Below, piece after piece: positions 47,591 to 56,387 of a stretch of DNA of 64,000 bases. The stretch lies in the IMG/VR virus record IMGVR_UViG_3300018065_000011, positions 308,163-372,162 of that record; one strand, 5' to 3'. Each line of letters begins with the position of its first letter. Position 1 is the stretch's first letter. A program made the position numbers and the translations under genes. The notes under the pieces are model-generated. The model saw only the letters and a program-made list of their open reading frames with translations. It was not told the origin of the DNA and searched no databases. The stretch comes from a virus.

Positions 47591-48382
47591 ATGCGCATCC
47601 TAGTCGATCGGGCAACAAACGAGATCCTTCAAGTCGAGAAGGTTCCTTCCGAGGGCGAGACGGTTCCGCTCAATGGGAAGTACATTCTTCCGACGCCCGA
47701 GGGAGTCACGGTTCACGTCGATTCGGATTCGTTCGTTTTGCCTTCCTCCGATCCTGGGTCGGTTGTTGCGCAAGCCTACGCAGGACTACTTGCTCAATTT
47801 CCGCAGTACGAGAACGTCTTGTATAATCCTCTCTTGCTGGATACGGATGTTGACGATCTGGATCTGACCGGGTTGTTCATCGATCCAGACACGAGCGACG
47901 AATTCACGACGCGCGCACAGATGGGCCGTGGAACGGGAGGCCCTTGGACTTCTGGGCAAGCGCCGATCAATACGGCGATGCTGGAAGCCAACGGGGTCAC
48001 GTCTCCAACGCGGCCGGGGCTCTTGATCACGGACACCATCGACATCAGCCCCTTCACTCTGGACCCTTTCGGGATTCCGGTAGGCACCGATGAGTTTGTC
48101 GTCTACTGGTACATCTACGAATGTGAAACCACTGAAGACATTCACTCCGACTTTGGCGCACAAGCAGGAGTGAACAATCCGGCGTTTCGCAACGTGATCG
48201 AGACGGACCAGGAGCCGGCCGATCTCCAGGTCTACATCAGCATCAACGACGGCACGACTTGGGTCGAAGTCCAGCGGCTTCTTCCCGTGGCGTTCTGCAA
48301 CAAAGGGAAACTGATACGTCTCGCGTTTCGCAACAACGGCACCACGAAGGTCTATCTAGCTGCGTATGCCATCCTTTTCTGA
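47591..48382 (+). CDS. Small tail protein, unknown
   Basis: ATG 47591 (MRILVDRATNEILQVEKV) is chosen over an in-frame TTG at 47561 because the latter lies inside the hairpin and adds ten atypical residues. The 263 residues begin with a small beta domain. A middle part is rich in Asp/Thr (LLDTDVDDLDLTGLFIDPD). A C-terminal beta-sandwich ends with KLIRLAFRNNGTTKVYLAAY. No family is recognised. The position between two fibre genes suggests a fibre chaperone, adaptor or fibre base plug. Confidence 0.5.
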   Translation: MRILVDRATNEILQVEKVPSEGETVPLNGKYILPTPEGVTVHVDSDSFVLPSSDPGSVVAQAYAGLLAQFPQYENVLYNPLLLDTDVDDLDLTGLFIDPDTSDEFTTRAQMGRGTGGPWTSGQAPINTAMLEANGVTSPTRPGLLITDTIDISPFTLDPFGIPVGTDEFVVYWYIYECETTEDIHSDFGAQAGVNNPAFRNVIETDQEPADLQVYISINDGTTWVEVQRLLPVAFCNKGKLIRLAFRNNGTTKVYLAAYAILF

Positions 48383-48401
48383 TGGGCCGCGGAGTTGAGC
48401 C

Positions 48402-51400
48402 ATGACAACAGATTTCGGACCCGGAGTTTCTCGCACCCTTGAGGCGTTGGCGCGTCAGTTTCAGATCACTGTTTTCCAGGCTGGAAAACCGCCGCTGGAC
48501 TCAGAGATTAATCTGCTCCAGCAGGCTGACTCTGAGGCATTTCAGCAGTTTGTCCGCAGCCAGATCCACTCAGGGTTTTTCCTCGATCCAACGCGTCCTC
48601 AGGATGACTTCGTAACCGATCCTCTCAACAGCAATCAGTTTCGTTTCGGTCAGCAGAAGCGCGATGACAATGGTGCGGTAGAGGAGCTAGCTCCGATCGT
48701 CTGGGCGAACGTCAACGGGATGATCATTCCGGTGGTGGGGACGGCCAACACCGAGGCCGGGGCCACGGACAACATCGTTACCCTCAATCCGCCGCCCGAC
48801 TCCGATACTCGGATCGATTTCATCTTCCTAGAGGCGTGGCGCGTCCTGGTTGCTCCCAACCCTTCGCCTGACAACAAGCCCGCGGCAGACAAGATCTGGA
48901 AGTACGGCAACGTCGAGTACGGACAGACCAACATCGATGATGATCTGATCGATCCCGCGATTGGGTTTGAGACGACGGAGCGCGTCCAGATTCAGTATCG
49001 CATTCGCGTCGTTGGAGAGGGCTCGGGAGCTGGTGTGAGCCCGGCGCTGGATGTGTACCCGGATGGTCTGGATGACCCCAATGTCCGCGCTCAGGGGCCT
49101 TTGAGCACCCCGAGCACGCAGGCATACGCCGTCTGGACCAACATGCGTGAGGAGCTAGGAGATCCTAGCTTGTGGCGTGCGGGGAACGGAAATCCGACCA
49201 ACGACTTCGGGACGATAGACGGCTACATCTATGCGATCCCCATCTGCGCGATCTTCCGGCGCAACAATCAGCCGTTCGTGGCGGTCAACCTATCGGGAAA
49301 TCCGAACCAAAACGGAGCTTTCAATCGGAATCCATCTGCTGCGCTTCTGACGAATCCGCGGGAAGGGGCCAAGCTGCTCACGCAGATGACTTTGGTCAAC
49401 GACATGGCGGCGGCGCAATTCACCCTGGATACGGACATCGAAGTAGACAATCTCATCGGTTCTGGGTTCGATGACTCCAACCACACACTTTCACAGGTGT
49501 TCATGGTCATCGACAATGAGGTCATCGGGATCTCTTCCATCGACACGACCGTATCTCCTGCTACTGTTCGTGTTCCTGCCGGTGGTCGTGGTCGTTGGGG
49601 GACTGACCCGTTGTTCCACGGTGGCCGTGAGCTACCTGGCAATGTCGTGGGGTCGGGAACGCCGGTCTACTTCTTCAACACGAGACCTGGAAGCATCGGG
49701 AAGTACGCTGACGAGATTCACGAAGACGATTTCCTCGACATGCGACGGGGCGTCAACCTGGGCGATTGGGATTACGAGCGCCTGATCTTGCACAACGTGT
49801 CGGCTCTCATGCGCAACCGACTGCGCTCTACGTGGAAGCAGTCGGGTGTTCCTGGCGGAGATACGGAGGGAGTCTTGGTTCAAGAGGTTGACTATCTCGA
49901 CCAAGACGGCGCTACTCCCAACCCGAACGGGACGGAAGCCCTGGACGGCCCGGATGGTATCCGTGAGATCTGGAGCGATGCCGCTACCATCCAGACACGT
50001 GTCACGTCGTTGCTGGACAACGATGGCACGATGAGCAGTGGTTTCATCCAGACCTTCGACGACTTGACTTTCTGGGGTGCCGGTGCGGACTTCAAGCCAG
50101 CGGGCTTCATGAACAACTTGAACAACACGACGCCCGGCTTCATGAACGGGACGACTATCTTCATGTACATCGGTGGAGATAGCGGCAGTGTTGGCGCACG
50201 AAAGACGTTCCGTGACGGCACGACTCGTGCGGTTCGCTTCATCAATCCCAAGGAATTCTGGAAGGCTGCGGACGCCTCGACTTCCGAAGTGGGAATGCAG
50301 CATCCCGTGACGCTTCTGTGGACGAGCACGGATCAAGCGAACGCGGGCGTGCAGACGGCCGGTGCCGGGCTCCAGGCTCTCATTCCAGCAGGACCGGGTG
50401 AGACGCCCTCCGAGCATCCAGGGGCCATGTATCCTCTTCGCTCGTTGGATTTCGAGAAGCCCTTTATCGTTCTCGGAGGGGTCGTCAACAGCGTTCTCAA
50501 TCTCACGGGCATCGATCCGACCGCCGACTTGCACGATAACAGCACCGATCCGGGCACGATTCCGGCAGGCGAGGGAGAGATCGAGCTTACGGGCTTTGAC
50601 TTCGACGCGGCAGGGGACTGGTACAGCCTGACAAGCAGCGGCGACTTTGCCAACGATCCGAGCTTGGTCGTGTATCCGTTGGTCCGTGGCTCGCGAACCT
50701 TGTACGACATGCTCACTGCGGGCGGCAAGGATGAAACGGGATCGTCCTCTGAGCTTTACCTCATCATGTATGGGGATGATCAGAGCACGCAGAACAATGG
50801 AGCCTTCCAGGTCATCGGCGCTGGAACGGTTGGCTACACGACCAAGACCACGGGCGCGGTCAATCGTTTGCGTGTACGATTCTTGAGCGAAGGGGTCACG
50901 CTGTTCGATGTGACTTCGACCGGCACCCTGTCGGCCGAGGGGCGCTCCATGGAGCACAACGCTGAGGATGGCGAGGGCTCTGCTTCTGGTCCGGCGGCGA
51001 TGACCATTACGTTGACGGACATCGAAGCGGTTGCTGGCGGCGGCGCAAATCCGTGGAATGCGGCCAACATCAACCCGTTGACCGCTCCCGGCAAGACTCT
51101 GGAGGAACCGTACAACTACAAGTGTCTCGTCAACATGACGTTGCTCTATCACCCTGGGCGTGGAGGAATGGCGCGGGTTGCTGACAAGATCGAACGGGTG
51201 ACGATGCAGAGCCCTCCGGCTCAGATCCTACAGCAGACAGGGGTTGCTCTGGATTCGACATTCCCGGCTGCTACGGGAGCGCCAGGGAATCCACCCGAGG
51301 CAAACTTCACGAAGGTTCACATCCAAACGTGGAATCGCCTTCCGAGCCTCGGGCTCGATGCCCCGACAGCACCAGCTTACGGTGGCAACGTCGTTCTGAA

Positions 51401-54020
51401 TTCCGAGATTACGCGTGACACGGAGGCTTTCTTCGATCGTGGCTCCAAATCGTTGCTGTTCCGTCCGTTCCAAGATCTGAGCATGACCATGCAGGGTGTC
51501 ACGACGGATGTTCCGCAGACACTCTTTGGTCCCAGCGGCTACCCGAACCCGGCTCTCATCCCGAACGGATGGGATGGTCCAAAGGACGATGCTCAGATCT
51601 TCACTGCGGGTCTCAAGATGGGCTACGCGGTGCCGCATCAGTGGATGCCACGATTCGGTCGGCAAGACATTCCCTACTACCAGGACAAAGGCCCGGCATA
51701 CGGGATTGGAAGGTTCTTGGATGGAATCAGCCATCTGTTCACGGATGGAACGGATGTCACCAATCCGGTCTTCTACGTCATCGGTGGAGCGGACAACCAG
51801 TCTGGCGGTAACTTGGTCACACGAATGTTGCTCCAGACGGGCACGACTTCAGGTTTCAAGTACGGTCAGTATGGAACGATCACGGGACCGACGACTCCAG
51901 CGTACCAGGGTCGTTTGACCAGCACGATTGGTACGGGAACGCCCGAAGCGGCTGAGGTCACGAGCTATCTCGCGAGTGTCACGTCGAGCGACTTCGGCAA
52001 GGGATTGACCGGCATCCAATTCCCGCCCTACCTTGGGATGGCTCGCCTCTACGGTGTCTACGATCGACGTGACTTCGTGGCAAAGGGTGGCGTCACTTAC
52101 GACACGGATCGGGTGACTCCTCTAGCGAGCAACGCGGTCAACCTGTTGCGTCGTGACGCACGCAAGCAGACTCTCTTCTTGTGTGAGGATGGTGCCTACG
52201 ATCTCACGGGTGTCCGGGGCGATCACACGTACATCATTCCGTTCGATGCCATTGACATCAACAAGTCTCCGTCGTACATCGCTGGCGAAACGCCCGAGGA
52301 TCTGGAGTACGTGGTCGAGTTTACGTGCTTCGGTTTCGCCCGCGGTTGGGTCACTGAGAACAACTTTGTCATGGCTCGACGCCACAACGGCGAAGGAACG
52401 CTCGTCTCCGACACGGACAATCCCGAGCTAGAGAATCTCCGCATGACCATTCCTCATGCGGCTCCTGAGTCGAGCGTGTACGTCGCCTATGAGCGGACTG
52501 TCTACCAGGGTGACCCATACATGACTCGTGCGGGTGCGACTCGGACGACTTCGGACTACGAACACACCTACGGGCAGATCGCTCAGTCGGATGCCTATGG
52601 GCTCAATACGAGCATCCAGCAATTTGATGCCGCTGGAGTGCAGATTCCCGAGCGGCCCAATGCACGTTCGTTCCAGGTACTCGCGTCCCTGGACTTCTAC
52701 ACGACGCTGGGAAGCGGGAACATCGGTGGAGCGCTCTATCCGGGCACCGAGACGGACGTGTGCTACACGGAGGACACCCCGATCGCTTCGACGCGGACTC
52801 CTCCGTTGGTAGATACGCCTGCGTTCCGTGTGCTTCCCAGGGCGTTCTCGGAGGGACAGAAAGAGAACGTCAGCCGGGCAAGACTCGATCTGCGCATCGA
52901 TGGCAACAACGCTACGTTCAACTTCGGCACATCACACGTCGAGATCAGAAAGCTCGACGGGTCACTGATTCTTTTCACGGCATTCAACGGTGTCACGGTT
53001 CAGCCTGATGAGTTTGATGCGTCTTCGCCGGATGAGGTGGTCATTGCAAAGGAGTTGACGGCCAAGATCAACGCACGGACGGAGCTACTCGATACGCTGG
53101 TAGCTCAGAACGATCGCGATTCACAGGTCATTCATCTGATTGCACGCCCGGTGGGTGAAGAGGGCAACGGCATCCGGGTGTCCATCAACGACACCACGAA
53201 TTTCACGTTGCTCGTGCCCACGACGGGTGAAGAGACCGTCGATGCCGTGATCACTTCCGACTTCATGTCGGGCGGCATGGATTTGAGGATGAACGCGGGC
53301 AACGGCGGCACTAAGCTGGACTTGTCGGGCATGATCGAACGATTCCCTCTGGGGATTCTGGCGAGAGACCAGGACTTCATCGGAGAGAATCCTCTGGGAG
53401 ACACGGCGAGTGCTGTCCAGACGACTCTGGGCGGCATCCGGCCCAATCAGCAGTTGCTACCCCTGACGGAGAGCGGTGGAGAGGAATTCACACCGTTCAC
53501 GGGTGGACCGGGAGAGCTAGCCGGACAAGGCGACGGTGGAATCCTTCAATACGAAGCGTACACGGACACGACTCCGGGCGGATCGAGGAAGTATCGTATC
53601 TTCCGTGGCGGTGGTTCGGTGTTCGTGCTCAGTGGCAAGAACCCCGGTGGTCCGATCGATTGGGTGAGCGGGGATCTGGCGGGAGCGTTGCAGCCTGTTC
53701 TCAAGGGAGGGTTGCTCGCCTGCAAGGCACTCCTTGTTCGGAATTTCGAGGAGGTTGCTTTTGCTACGGAGGACCAGACGACAACGGGCGATGAGATCCA
53801 GATGGTGGTTCTGACGCACGGCATCTTGGGTGACGGCAACGTGACGCAAGAAGGTGTCGAGATAGACGGCATCATTTCGCCCACGGGATATGGAGAGGGG
53901 CTCACGGCGTCCGATCGCTACAGGCTCAGCGGAAAGCCGATGTATACGGGTAGGGTGCGTGTGACTCCAGACCCGGCAACGATTCCTCTGGCTGTGTATC
54001 CTGGAAGAGATAGCGAGTAG
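48402..54020 (+). CDS. Very large tail fibre protein (1,872 aa)
   Basis: The start is ATG 48402 with GCGGAG upstream. The N-terminus (about 1-75: TLEALARQFQITVFQAGKPP, then SEINLLQQADSEAFQQFV) is typical of virion-anchored fibre proteins: helical, with a PLDSEINLL motif. Blocks FIFLEAW (about 140), RVQIQYRIRV (about 194) and GYIYAIPICAIFRRN (about 273) align with the protein at 37480-40932. A module near residues 1510-1626 (HVEIRKLDGSLI, VVIAKELTAKINA, GEEGNGIRVSI, MSGGMD) is the same fold-type as the one inserted in that paralogue. The remaining body is beta-rich. This is the last of the large fibres, followed two bases later by a GTG-start gene. Confidence 0.6.
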   Translation: MTTDFGPGVSRTLEALARQFQITVFQAGKPPLDSEINLLQQADSEAFQQFVRSQIHSGFFLDPTRPQDDFVTDPLNSNQFRFGQQKRDDNGAVEELAPIVWANVNGMIIPVVGTANTEAGATDNIVTLNPPPDSDTRIDFIFLEAWRVLVAPNPSPDNKPAADKIWKYGNVEYGQTNIDDDLIDPAIGFETTERVQIQYRIRVVGEGSGAGVSPALDVYPDGLDDPNVRAQGPLSTPSTQAYAVWTNMREELGDPSLWRAGNGNPTNDFGTIDGYIYAIPICAIFRRNNQPFVAVNLSGNPNQNGAFNRNPSAALLTNPREGAKLLTQMTLVNDMAAAQFTLDTDIEVDNLIGSGFDDSNHTLSQVFMVIDNEVIGISSIDTTVSPATVRVPAGGRGRWGTDPLFHGGRELPGNVVGSGTPVYFFNTRPGSIGKYADEIHEDDFLDMRRGVNLGDWDYERLILHNVSALMRNRLRSTWKQSGVPGGDTEGVLVQEVDYLDQDGATPNPNGTEALDGPDGIREIWSDAATIQTRVTSLLDNDGTMSSGFIQTFDDLTFWGAGADFKPAGFMNNLNNTTPGFMNGTTIFMYIGGDSGSVGARKTFRDGTTRAVRFINPKEFWKAADASTSEVGMQHPVTLLWTSTDQANAGVQTAGAGLQALIPAGPGETPSEHPGAMYPLRSLDFEKPFIVLGGVVNSVLNLTGIDPTADLHDNSTDPGTIPAGEGEIELTGFDFDAAGDWYSLTSSGDFANDPSLVVYPLVRGSRTLYDMLTAGGKDETGSSSELYLIMYGDDQSTQNNGAFQVIGAGTVGYTTKTTGAVNRLRVRFLSEGVTLFDVTSTGTLSAEGRSMEHNAEDGEGSASGPAAMTITLTDIEAVAGGGANPWNAANINPLTAPGKTLEEPYNYKCLVNMTLLYHPGRGGMARVADKIERVTMQSPPAQILQQTGVALDSTFPAATGAPGNPPEANFTKVHIQTWNRLPSLGLDAPTAPAYGGNVVLNSEITRDTEAFFDRGSKSLLFRPFQDLSMTMQGVTTDVPQTLFGPSGYPNPALIPNGWDGPKDDAQIFTAGLKMGYAVPHQWMPRFGRQDIPYYQDKGPAYGIGRFLDGISHLFTDGTDVTNPVFYVIGGADNQSGGNLVTRMLLQTGTTSGFKYGQYGTITGPTTPAYQGRLTSTIGTGTPEAAEVTSYLASVTSSDFGKGLTGIQFPPYLGMARLYGVYDRRDFVAKGGVTYDTDRVTPLASNAVNLLRRDARKQTLFLCEDGAYDLTGVRGDHTYIIPFDAIDINKSPSYIAGETPEDLEYVVEFTCFGFARGWVTENNFVMARRHNGEGTLVSDTDNPELENLRMTIPHAAPESSVYVAYERTVYQGDPYMTRAGATRTTSDYEHTYGQIAQSDAYGLNTSIQQFDAAGVQIPERPNARSFQVLASLDFYTTLGSGNIGGALYPGTETDVCYTEDTPIASTRTPPLVDTPAFRVLPRAFSEGQKENVSRARLDLRIDGNNATFNFGTSHVEIRKLDGSLILFTAFNGVTVQPDEFDASSPDEVVIAKELTAKINARTELLDTLVAQNDRDSQVIHLIARPVGEEGNGIRVSINDTTNFTLLVPTTGEETVDAVITSDFMSGGMDLRMNAGNGGTKLDLSGMIERFPLGILARDQDFIGENPLGDTASAVQTTLGGIRPNQQLLPLTESGGEEFTPFTGGPGELAGQGDGGILQYEAYTDTTPGGSRKYRIFRGGGSVFVLSGKNPGGPIDWVSGDLAGALQPVLKGGLLACKALLVRNFEEVAFATEDQTTTGDEIQMVVLTHGILGDGNVTQEGVEIDGIISPTGYGEGLTASDRYRLSGKPMYTGRVRVTPDPATIPLAVYPGRDSE

Positions 54021-54022
54021 CG

Positions 54023-54442
54023 GTGAAGCATATTGCTCAACAGAGCATCGATTCCAAGATCCGTCGTCCTTGTCTCCAGCGATGGCGACAAGAGCTTAGG
54101 ACCGCGCTCCAGAATCCTGCACTTCCTCCAGAGCAACGGAAGTTGCTAGAGGAACGACTCGCACGTGCGGGGCAGCCCAGGATCTATCGTGCGGACGATC
54201 CGGCTCCGCCAGGAGCCATTGACTCTGGGCCGATGCCCACCAAACCGAGGACTCCGAAGCCAGTCGAGCTAGTGGAGTTTTCCTACGAATCTCTAGCACA
54301 GAAGCCCAAGGTCATGTTGCTCGCGTATGCGGCAGCGAATGACATCGAGCTTGAGCCAGCTTGCACGAAGGCTCAAGTCATTCAGGCCATTTTGGCCTGC
54401 TGCTACAACGATTACAACCAAACCAAGGAGATGGATGCATGA
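54023..54442 (+). CDS. Small protein with helix-extended-helix-like C-terminus
   Basis: The start is GTG 54023, two bases after the fibre stop. In 139 residues, the first 60 are basic and helical (KIRRPCLQRWRQELRTALQ). The middle is Pro-rich. Residues about 93-128 (SLAQKPKVMLLAYAAANDIE, then CTKAQVIQAILA) resemble the short two-helix SAP/HeH-type motif found at the ends of phage structural proteins. Its 3' end overlaps the next gene by ATGA. A role in head-tail or membrane-complex assembly cannot be decided. Confidence 0.45.
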   Translation: MKHIAQQSIDSKIRRPCLQRWRQELRTALQNPALPPEQRKLLEERLARAGQPRIYRADDPAPPGAIDSGPMPTKPRTPKPVELVEFSYESLAQKPKVMLLAYAAANDIELEPACTKAQVIQAILACCYNDYNQTKEMDA

Positions 54443-55014
54443 GTCGCCTGATGTTGAGTGCGCTGTTGGCTTTCTTCCTGATGCCTGTGGCGACTTTGGC
54501 CGCAGGTCCCGAGGCTGAGGCCAAAGCTGCGGTCGAGACCAAAGAGGATGCCAAGGCCGATGCCAAGGCGGACGTGAAGGAGGACGCCAAGGCTGAGGAA
54601 GGCGAGGCAGAGAAGCCCGAAGCAGAGGAACCAAAAGAGGATGCCGAGGGTGACGTTGCGCCGACTGAGGAGCCCGAGCCAACGGCGGAGGAGATGGTCG
54701 AGATGGGTAAGGGCATCGTCGCAGCCGCTCGGTCACACGAGTGGGCTTTGATGCTCGCGGGCATCATCATGTTGATCCTGAGTTTGGCTCGCCGGTTCAA
54801 GCTGCTCGCGAAGCTGCCGACCAAGGCAGTGCCGTGGGTCTCTGCGGCGCTGGGTGTGCTCGCTGTTCTAGGGGATGACCTGGCAACGGGCGGGGCGATC
54901 ACGGTCTCACGGCTCGTACAAGGGCTGCTCGCCGGGCTTGCGGCCTCTGGGGCATGGGGATTGATCGGCAGGCATCTGCCGATGATTGGAGCCCAGAAAG
55001 CCGAAGAAAGCTAA
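54439..55014 (+). CDS. Holin-like membrane protein with signal peptide
   Basis: ATG 54439 overlaps the upstream stop as ATGA; an upstream in-frame start at 54361 would bury the signal peptide. Residues 1-22 (MSRLMLSALLAFFLMPVATL) form a signal peptide or first membrane helix ending AAG. Residues about 25-85 are a highly charged Ala/Glu/Lys/Asp repeat (KEDAKADAKADVKEDAKAE). Three hydrophobic segments follow: ALMLAGIIMLILSL, VPWVSAALGVLAVLG and LVQGLLAGLAASGAWGLI. The last two, with a Gly-rich C-terminal hydrophobic end, resemble small phage holins. The gene is the last of the structural block, immediately before a strong terminator, where lysis genes often lie. No endolysin is adjacent. An alternative is a membrane-anchored virion or superinfection protein. 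Confidence 0.5.
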   Translation: MSRLMLSALLAFFLMPVATLAAGPEAEAKAAVETKEDAKADAKADVKEDAKAEEGEAEKPEAEEPKEDAEGDVAPTEEPEPTAEEMVEMGKGIVAAARSHEWALMLAGIIMLILSLARRFKLLAKLPTKAVPWVSAALGVLAVLGDDLATGGAITVSRLVQGLLAGLAASGAWGLIGRHLPMIGAQKAEES

Positions 55015-55031
55015 GGATCCTTGTACGTTGG

Positions 55032-55066
55032 AGGCCGGGTTCCTTCGGGAGCCCGGCCTTTGTTTT
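55032..55066 (+). terminator. Rho-independent terminator with UUCG loop
   Basis: A 12-bp stem (55032-55043 with 55048-55059, one G-U pair) is capped by the very stable C(UUCG)G tetraloop and followed by TTGTTTT. It lies 17 bases after the holin-like stop and closes the long structural transcription unit. Confidence 0.88.
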
Positions 55067-55092
55067 GGTTGCGTGCGGTTTTCGCGCCGAAA

Positions 55093-55122
55093 TGTAAACT
55101 TCTGAGGGAATGTCGCGTAGAG
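55093..55122 (+). promoter_or_regulatory. 30-nt conserved element, copy A
   Basis: This is one of three ungapped copies (also 56340-56369 and 60680-60709). Shared positions include GT(A/T)AACT at the left end, AT.T near the centre-right and GCGTAGAG at the right end. The distance to ATG 55131 is 8 bases. It lies just after the terminator and starts the accessory region. It may be a phage promoter with TAAACT as a -10-like hexamer and GTAGAGG acting as ribosome site. Confidence 0.55.
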
Positions 55123-55130
55123 GGGTCAAG

Positions 55131-55289
55131 ATGATCACCTACGCAGCCCTCATGCTCATCCCCGCTGTTTCCTCACTTTTGGTGTTTGTGGTGGCGCGTG
55201 AGGTCATTCCTCTCTTTGTCGAGCCCCACGAGCCCGCGCCCAAGCGGCGGAAGCGTCGCAGGATTCGGCTTTCAGCGAAGGCGGCATGA
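55131..55289 (+). CDS. Small single-pass membrane protein (52 aa)
   Basis: ATG 55131 is preceded by GAGGGG eight bases upstream. The peptide begins MITYAALMLIPAVSSLLVFV, a single hydrophobic segment, continues with acidic residues and ends in a strongly basic tail (KRRKRRRIRLSAKAA), so an N-out/C-in inner-membrane topology is likely. The stop overlaps the next start by four bases. It is unrecognised; short phage membrane proteins of this kind often act on host envelope processes. Confidence 0.55.
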   Translation: MITYAALMLIPAVSSLLVFVVAREVIPLFVEPHEPAPKRRKRRRIRLSAKAA

Positions 55290-55537
55290 CGATGGCTTGC
55301 GAGAATCTGGCCGAGCGTCGTGAAGCCGCGAAGGCCAAGGCCCGTCGAGCCCGAGCGATGAGGAGTCTCAACCCGCGAATCATTCCTTCTGGGTCGCGAG
55401 TGTGTCAGATCGGGCACTGTCGCCTCGATGCGGTTGTTGAGATCGACTCCACCGTGGGGCGAGGCCGCTTGCACGTGTGCCAGCATCACGCATACAAGTC
55501 GGCCCGGTGGGTCGAGATAGGCGAGGGGACACCATGA
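55286..55537 (+). CDS. Small Cys/His-containing protein
   Basis: Its ATGA overlap with the upstream gene indicates coupled translation. The 83 residues start with a basic helix (RREAAKAKARRARAMRSL). They contain CQIGHC and, 24 residues after its last Cys, CQHH, a CX4C...CX2H arrangement that could bind zinc. Size and charge suggest a nucleic-acid- or protein-binding adaptor. No family is recognised. Confidence 0.5.
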   Translation: MTMACENLAERREAAKAKARRARAMRSLNPRIIPSGSRVCQIGHCRLDAVVEIDSTVGRGRLHVCQHHAYKSARWVEIGEGTP

Positions 55538-55890
55538 AGCCTCTGGTCAGATTCAAGCGCGGCGAGCGTGAGAAACGAACCAAGTCTGGCGAGCCTTGCG
55601 GAGATCTGGTGCGTCGGTCCCACTGTGGGCTGTGGAAGATCGTTCGGAGGGAGTACGTCCTTCCAGTTGCTTGTACGTCCTACGAGCTTTACTTGCTCGA
55701 CGCCGATGGCAGCGTCCTCTGGAGCGAGAAGAACGCGGATTCCTTAAAGGAGGCTCGCGAGGAAGCCGAGGACATCACCCGCAATCCTTGCGAGCACTTT
55801 GGTGAGGGCAGCATCGAGGCTACGCGCATCGCGACGGTGTTAGGAGAGAAGCTGGATGAGGCTCTCGATGGTTGGGAGGGGTCACGATGA
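55534..55890 (+). CDS. Small unknown protein
   Basis: ATG 55534 overlaps the upstream stop as ATGA; an in-frame ATG at 55477 would run through the previous gene. The 118 residues have a basic N-terminus, a beta-hairpin-like middle (SYELYLLDADGSVLWSEK) and a helical acidic end (EAREEAEDITRNPCEHFG, VLGEKLDEALDG). No family is recognised. It belongs to the operon led by element A. Confidence 0.45.
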   Translation: MKPLVRFKRGEREKRTKSGEPCGDLVRRSHCGLWKIVRREYVLPVACTSYELYLLDADGSVLWSEKNADSLKEAREEAEDITRNPCEHFGEGSIEATRIATVLGEKLDEALDGWEGSR

Positions 55891-56324
55891 GAATCGATCC
55901 AGATCCAGACCCTCATTTTGAGTACCAGATTCAGGCGCTCGTCAGATTCACGGCCGGGGAGTTGCGACTACTTCGGCATTTCGCTGAGCAGCACTACGAT
56001 CTCAAGTGCCGGTCGTTCTTTCAGCCTGGCAGTTGGGGCAACGCTTGGCGTACCTACTTCGTGAAGGATGGCGATTTTCTGGATCCCTTCGATGAGTCGT
56101 GTCCGGCAGATCTTGAGAGCGAGAGCGTGACGGCAACAGCTTCCGTGCATCATCTCGATACGTGCCTGAAGATTCTGGAAGGGATCGCGTTTGAGCGCGA
56201 CAGGACTTTCATCGAGGCTGCGCTCAAACTCCGTCAAGACATTCTGAAGATCGTTGATGCGATCTATGCCGAACACAAGCGCATCCGTGGGGAGGCTGTG
56301 GCCGTTTGCCTGGGCGCTGAGTGA
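55887..56324 (+). CDS. Small unknown protein, mostly helical
   Basis: ATG 55887 overlaps the upstream stop by four bases. The 145 residues include ALVRFTAGELRLLRHFAEQH, a helix-turn-like start, an aromatic middle (SFFQPGSWGNAWRTYF), and a helical second half (HLDTCLKILEGIAFERDRTF, then RQDILKIVDAIYAEHKRI). No family is recognised. A CTGGGC/GCCCAG inverted repeat (56310-56315 and 56331-56336) spans its stop codon, without a T-run. It is the last gene of this small operon before element B. Confidence 0.45.
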   Translation: MRIDPDPDPHFEYQIQALVRFTAGELRLLRHFAEQHYDLKCRSFFQPGSWGNAWRTYFVKDGDFLDPFDESCPADLESESVTATASVHHLDTCLKILEGIAFERDRTFIEAALKLRQDILKIVDAIYAEHKRIRGEAVAVCLGAE

Positions 56325-56339
56325 AAATTTGCCCAGCGA

Positions 56340-56369
56340 AGTTAACTTTTCCGCCGATTTGGCGTAGAG
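56340..56369 (+). promoter_or_regulatory. 30-nt conserved element, copy B
   Basis: Aligned without gaps to copies A and C, it has GTTAACT at the left and GGCGTAGAG at the right. It ends 18 bases before ATG 56388 of the PARP-like gene. Here the GTAGAG end is not the ribosome site, because AGAGGAACC lies closer to the start. That argues the element is not just a Shine-Dalgarno context. Confidence 0.55.
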
Positions 56370-56387
56370 CACCACACGAGAGGAACC

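Noticed and set aside
47561-48382. TTG 47561 as start of the small tail gene
   Set aside because: It lies in the hairpin stem and adds ten atypical residues; ATG 47591 gives a natural start.
49632-51152. 506-codon - strand frame
   Set aside because: Antisense to the large fibre gene; residue bias (Arg, His, Val) matches a shadow frame.
54361-55014. ATG 54361 as start of the holin-like gene
   Set aside because: It would overlap the upstream gene by 82 bases and place 26 residues before a clear signal peptide.
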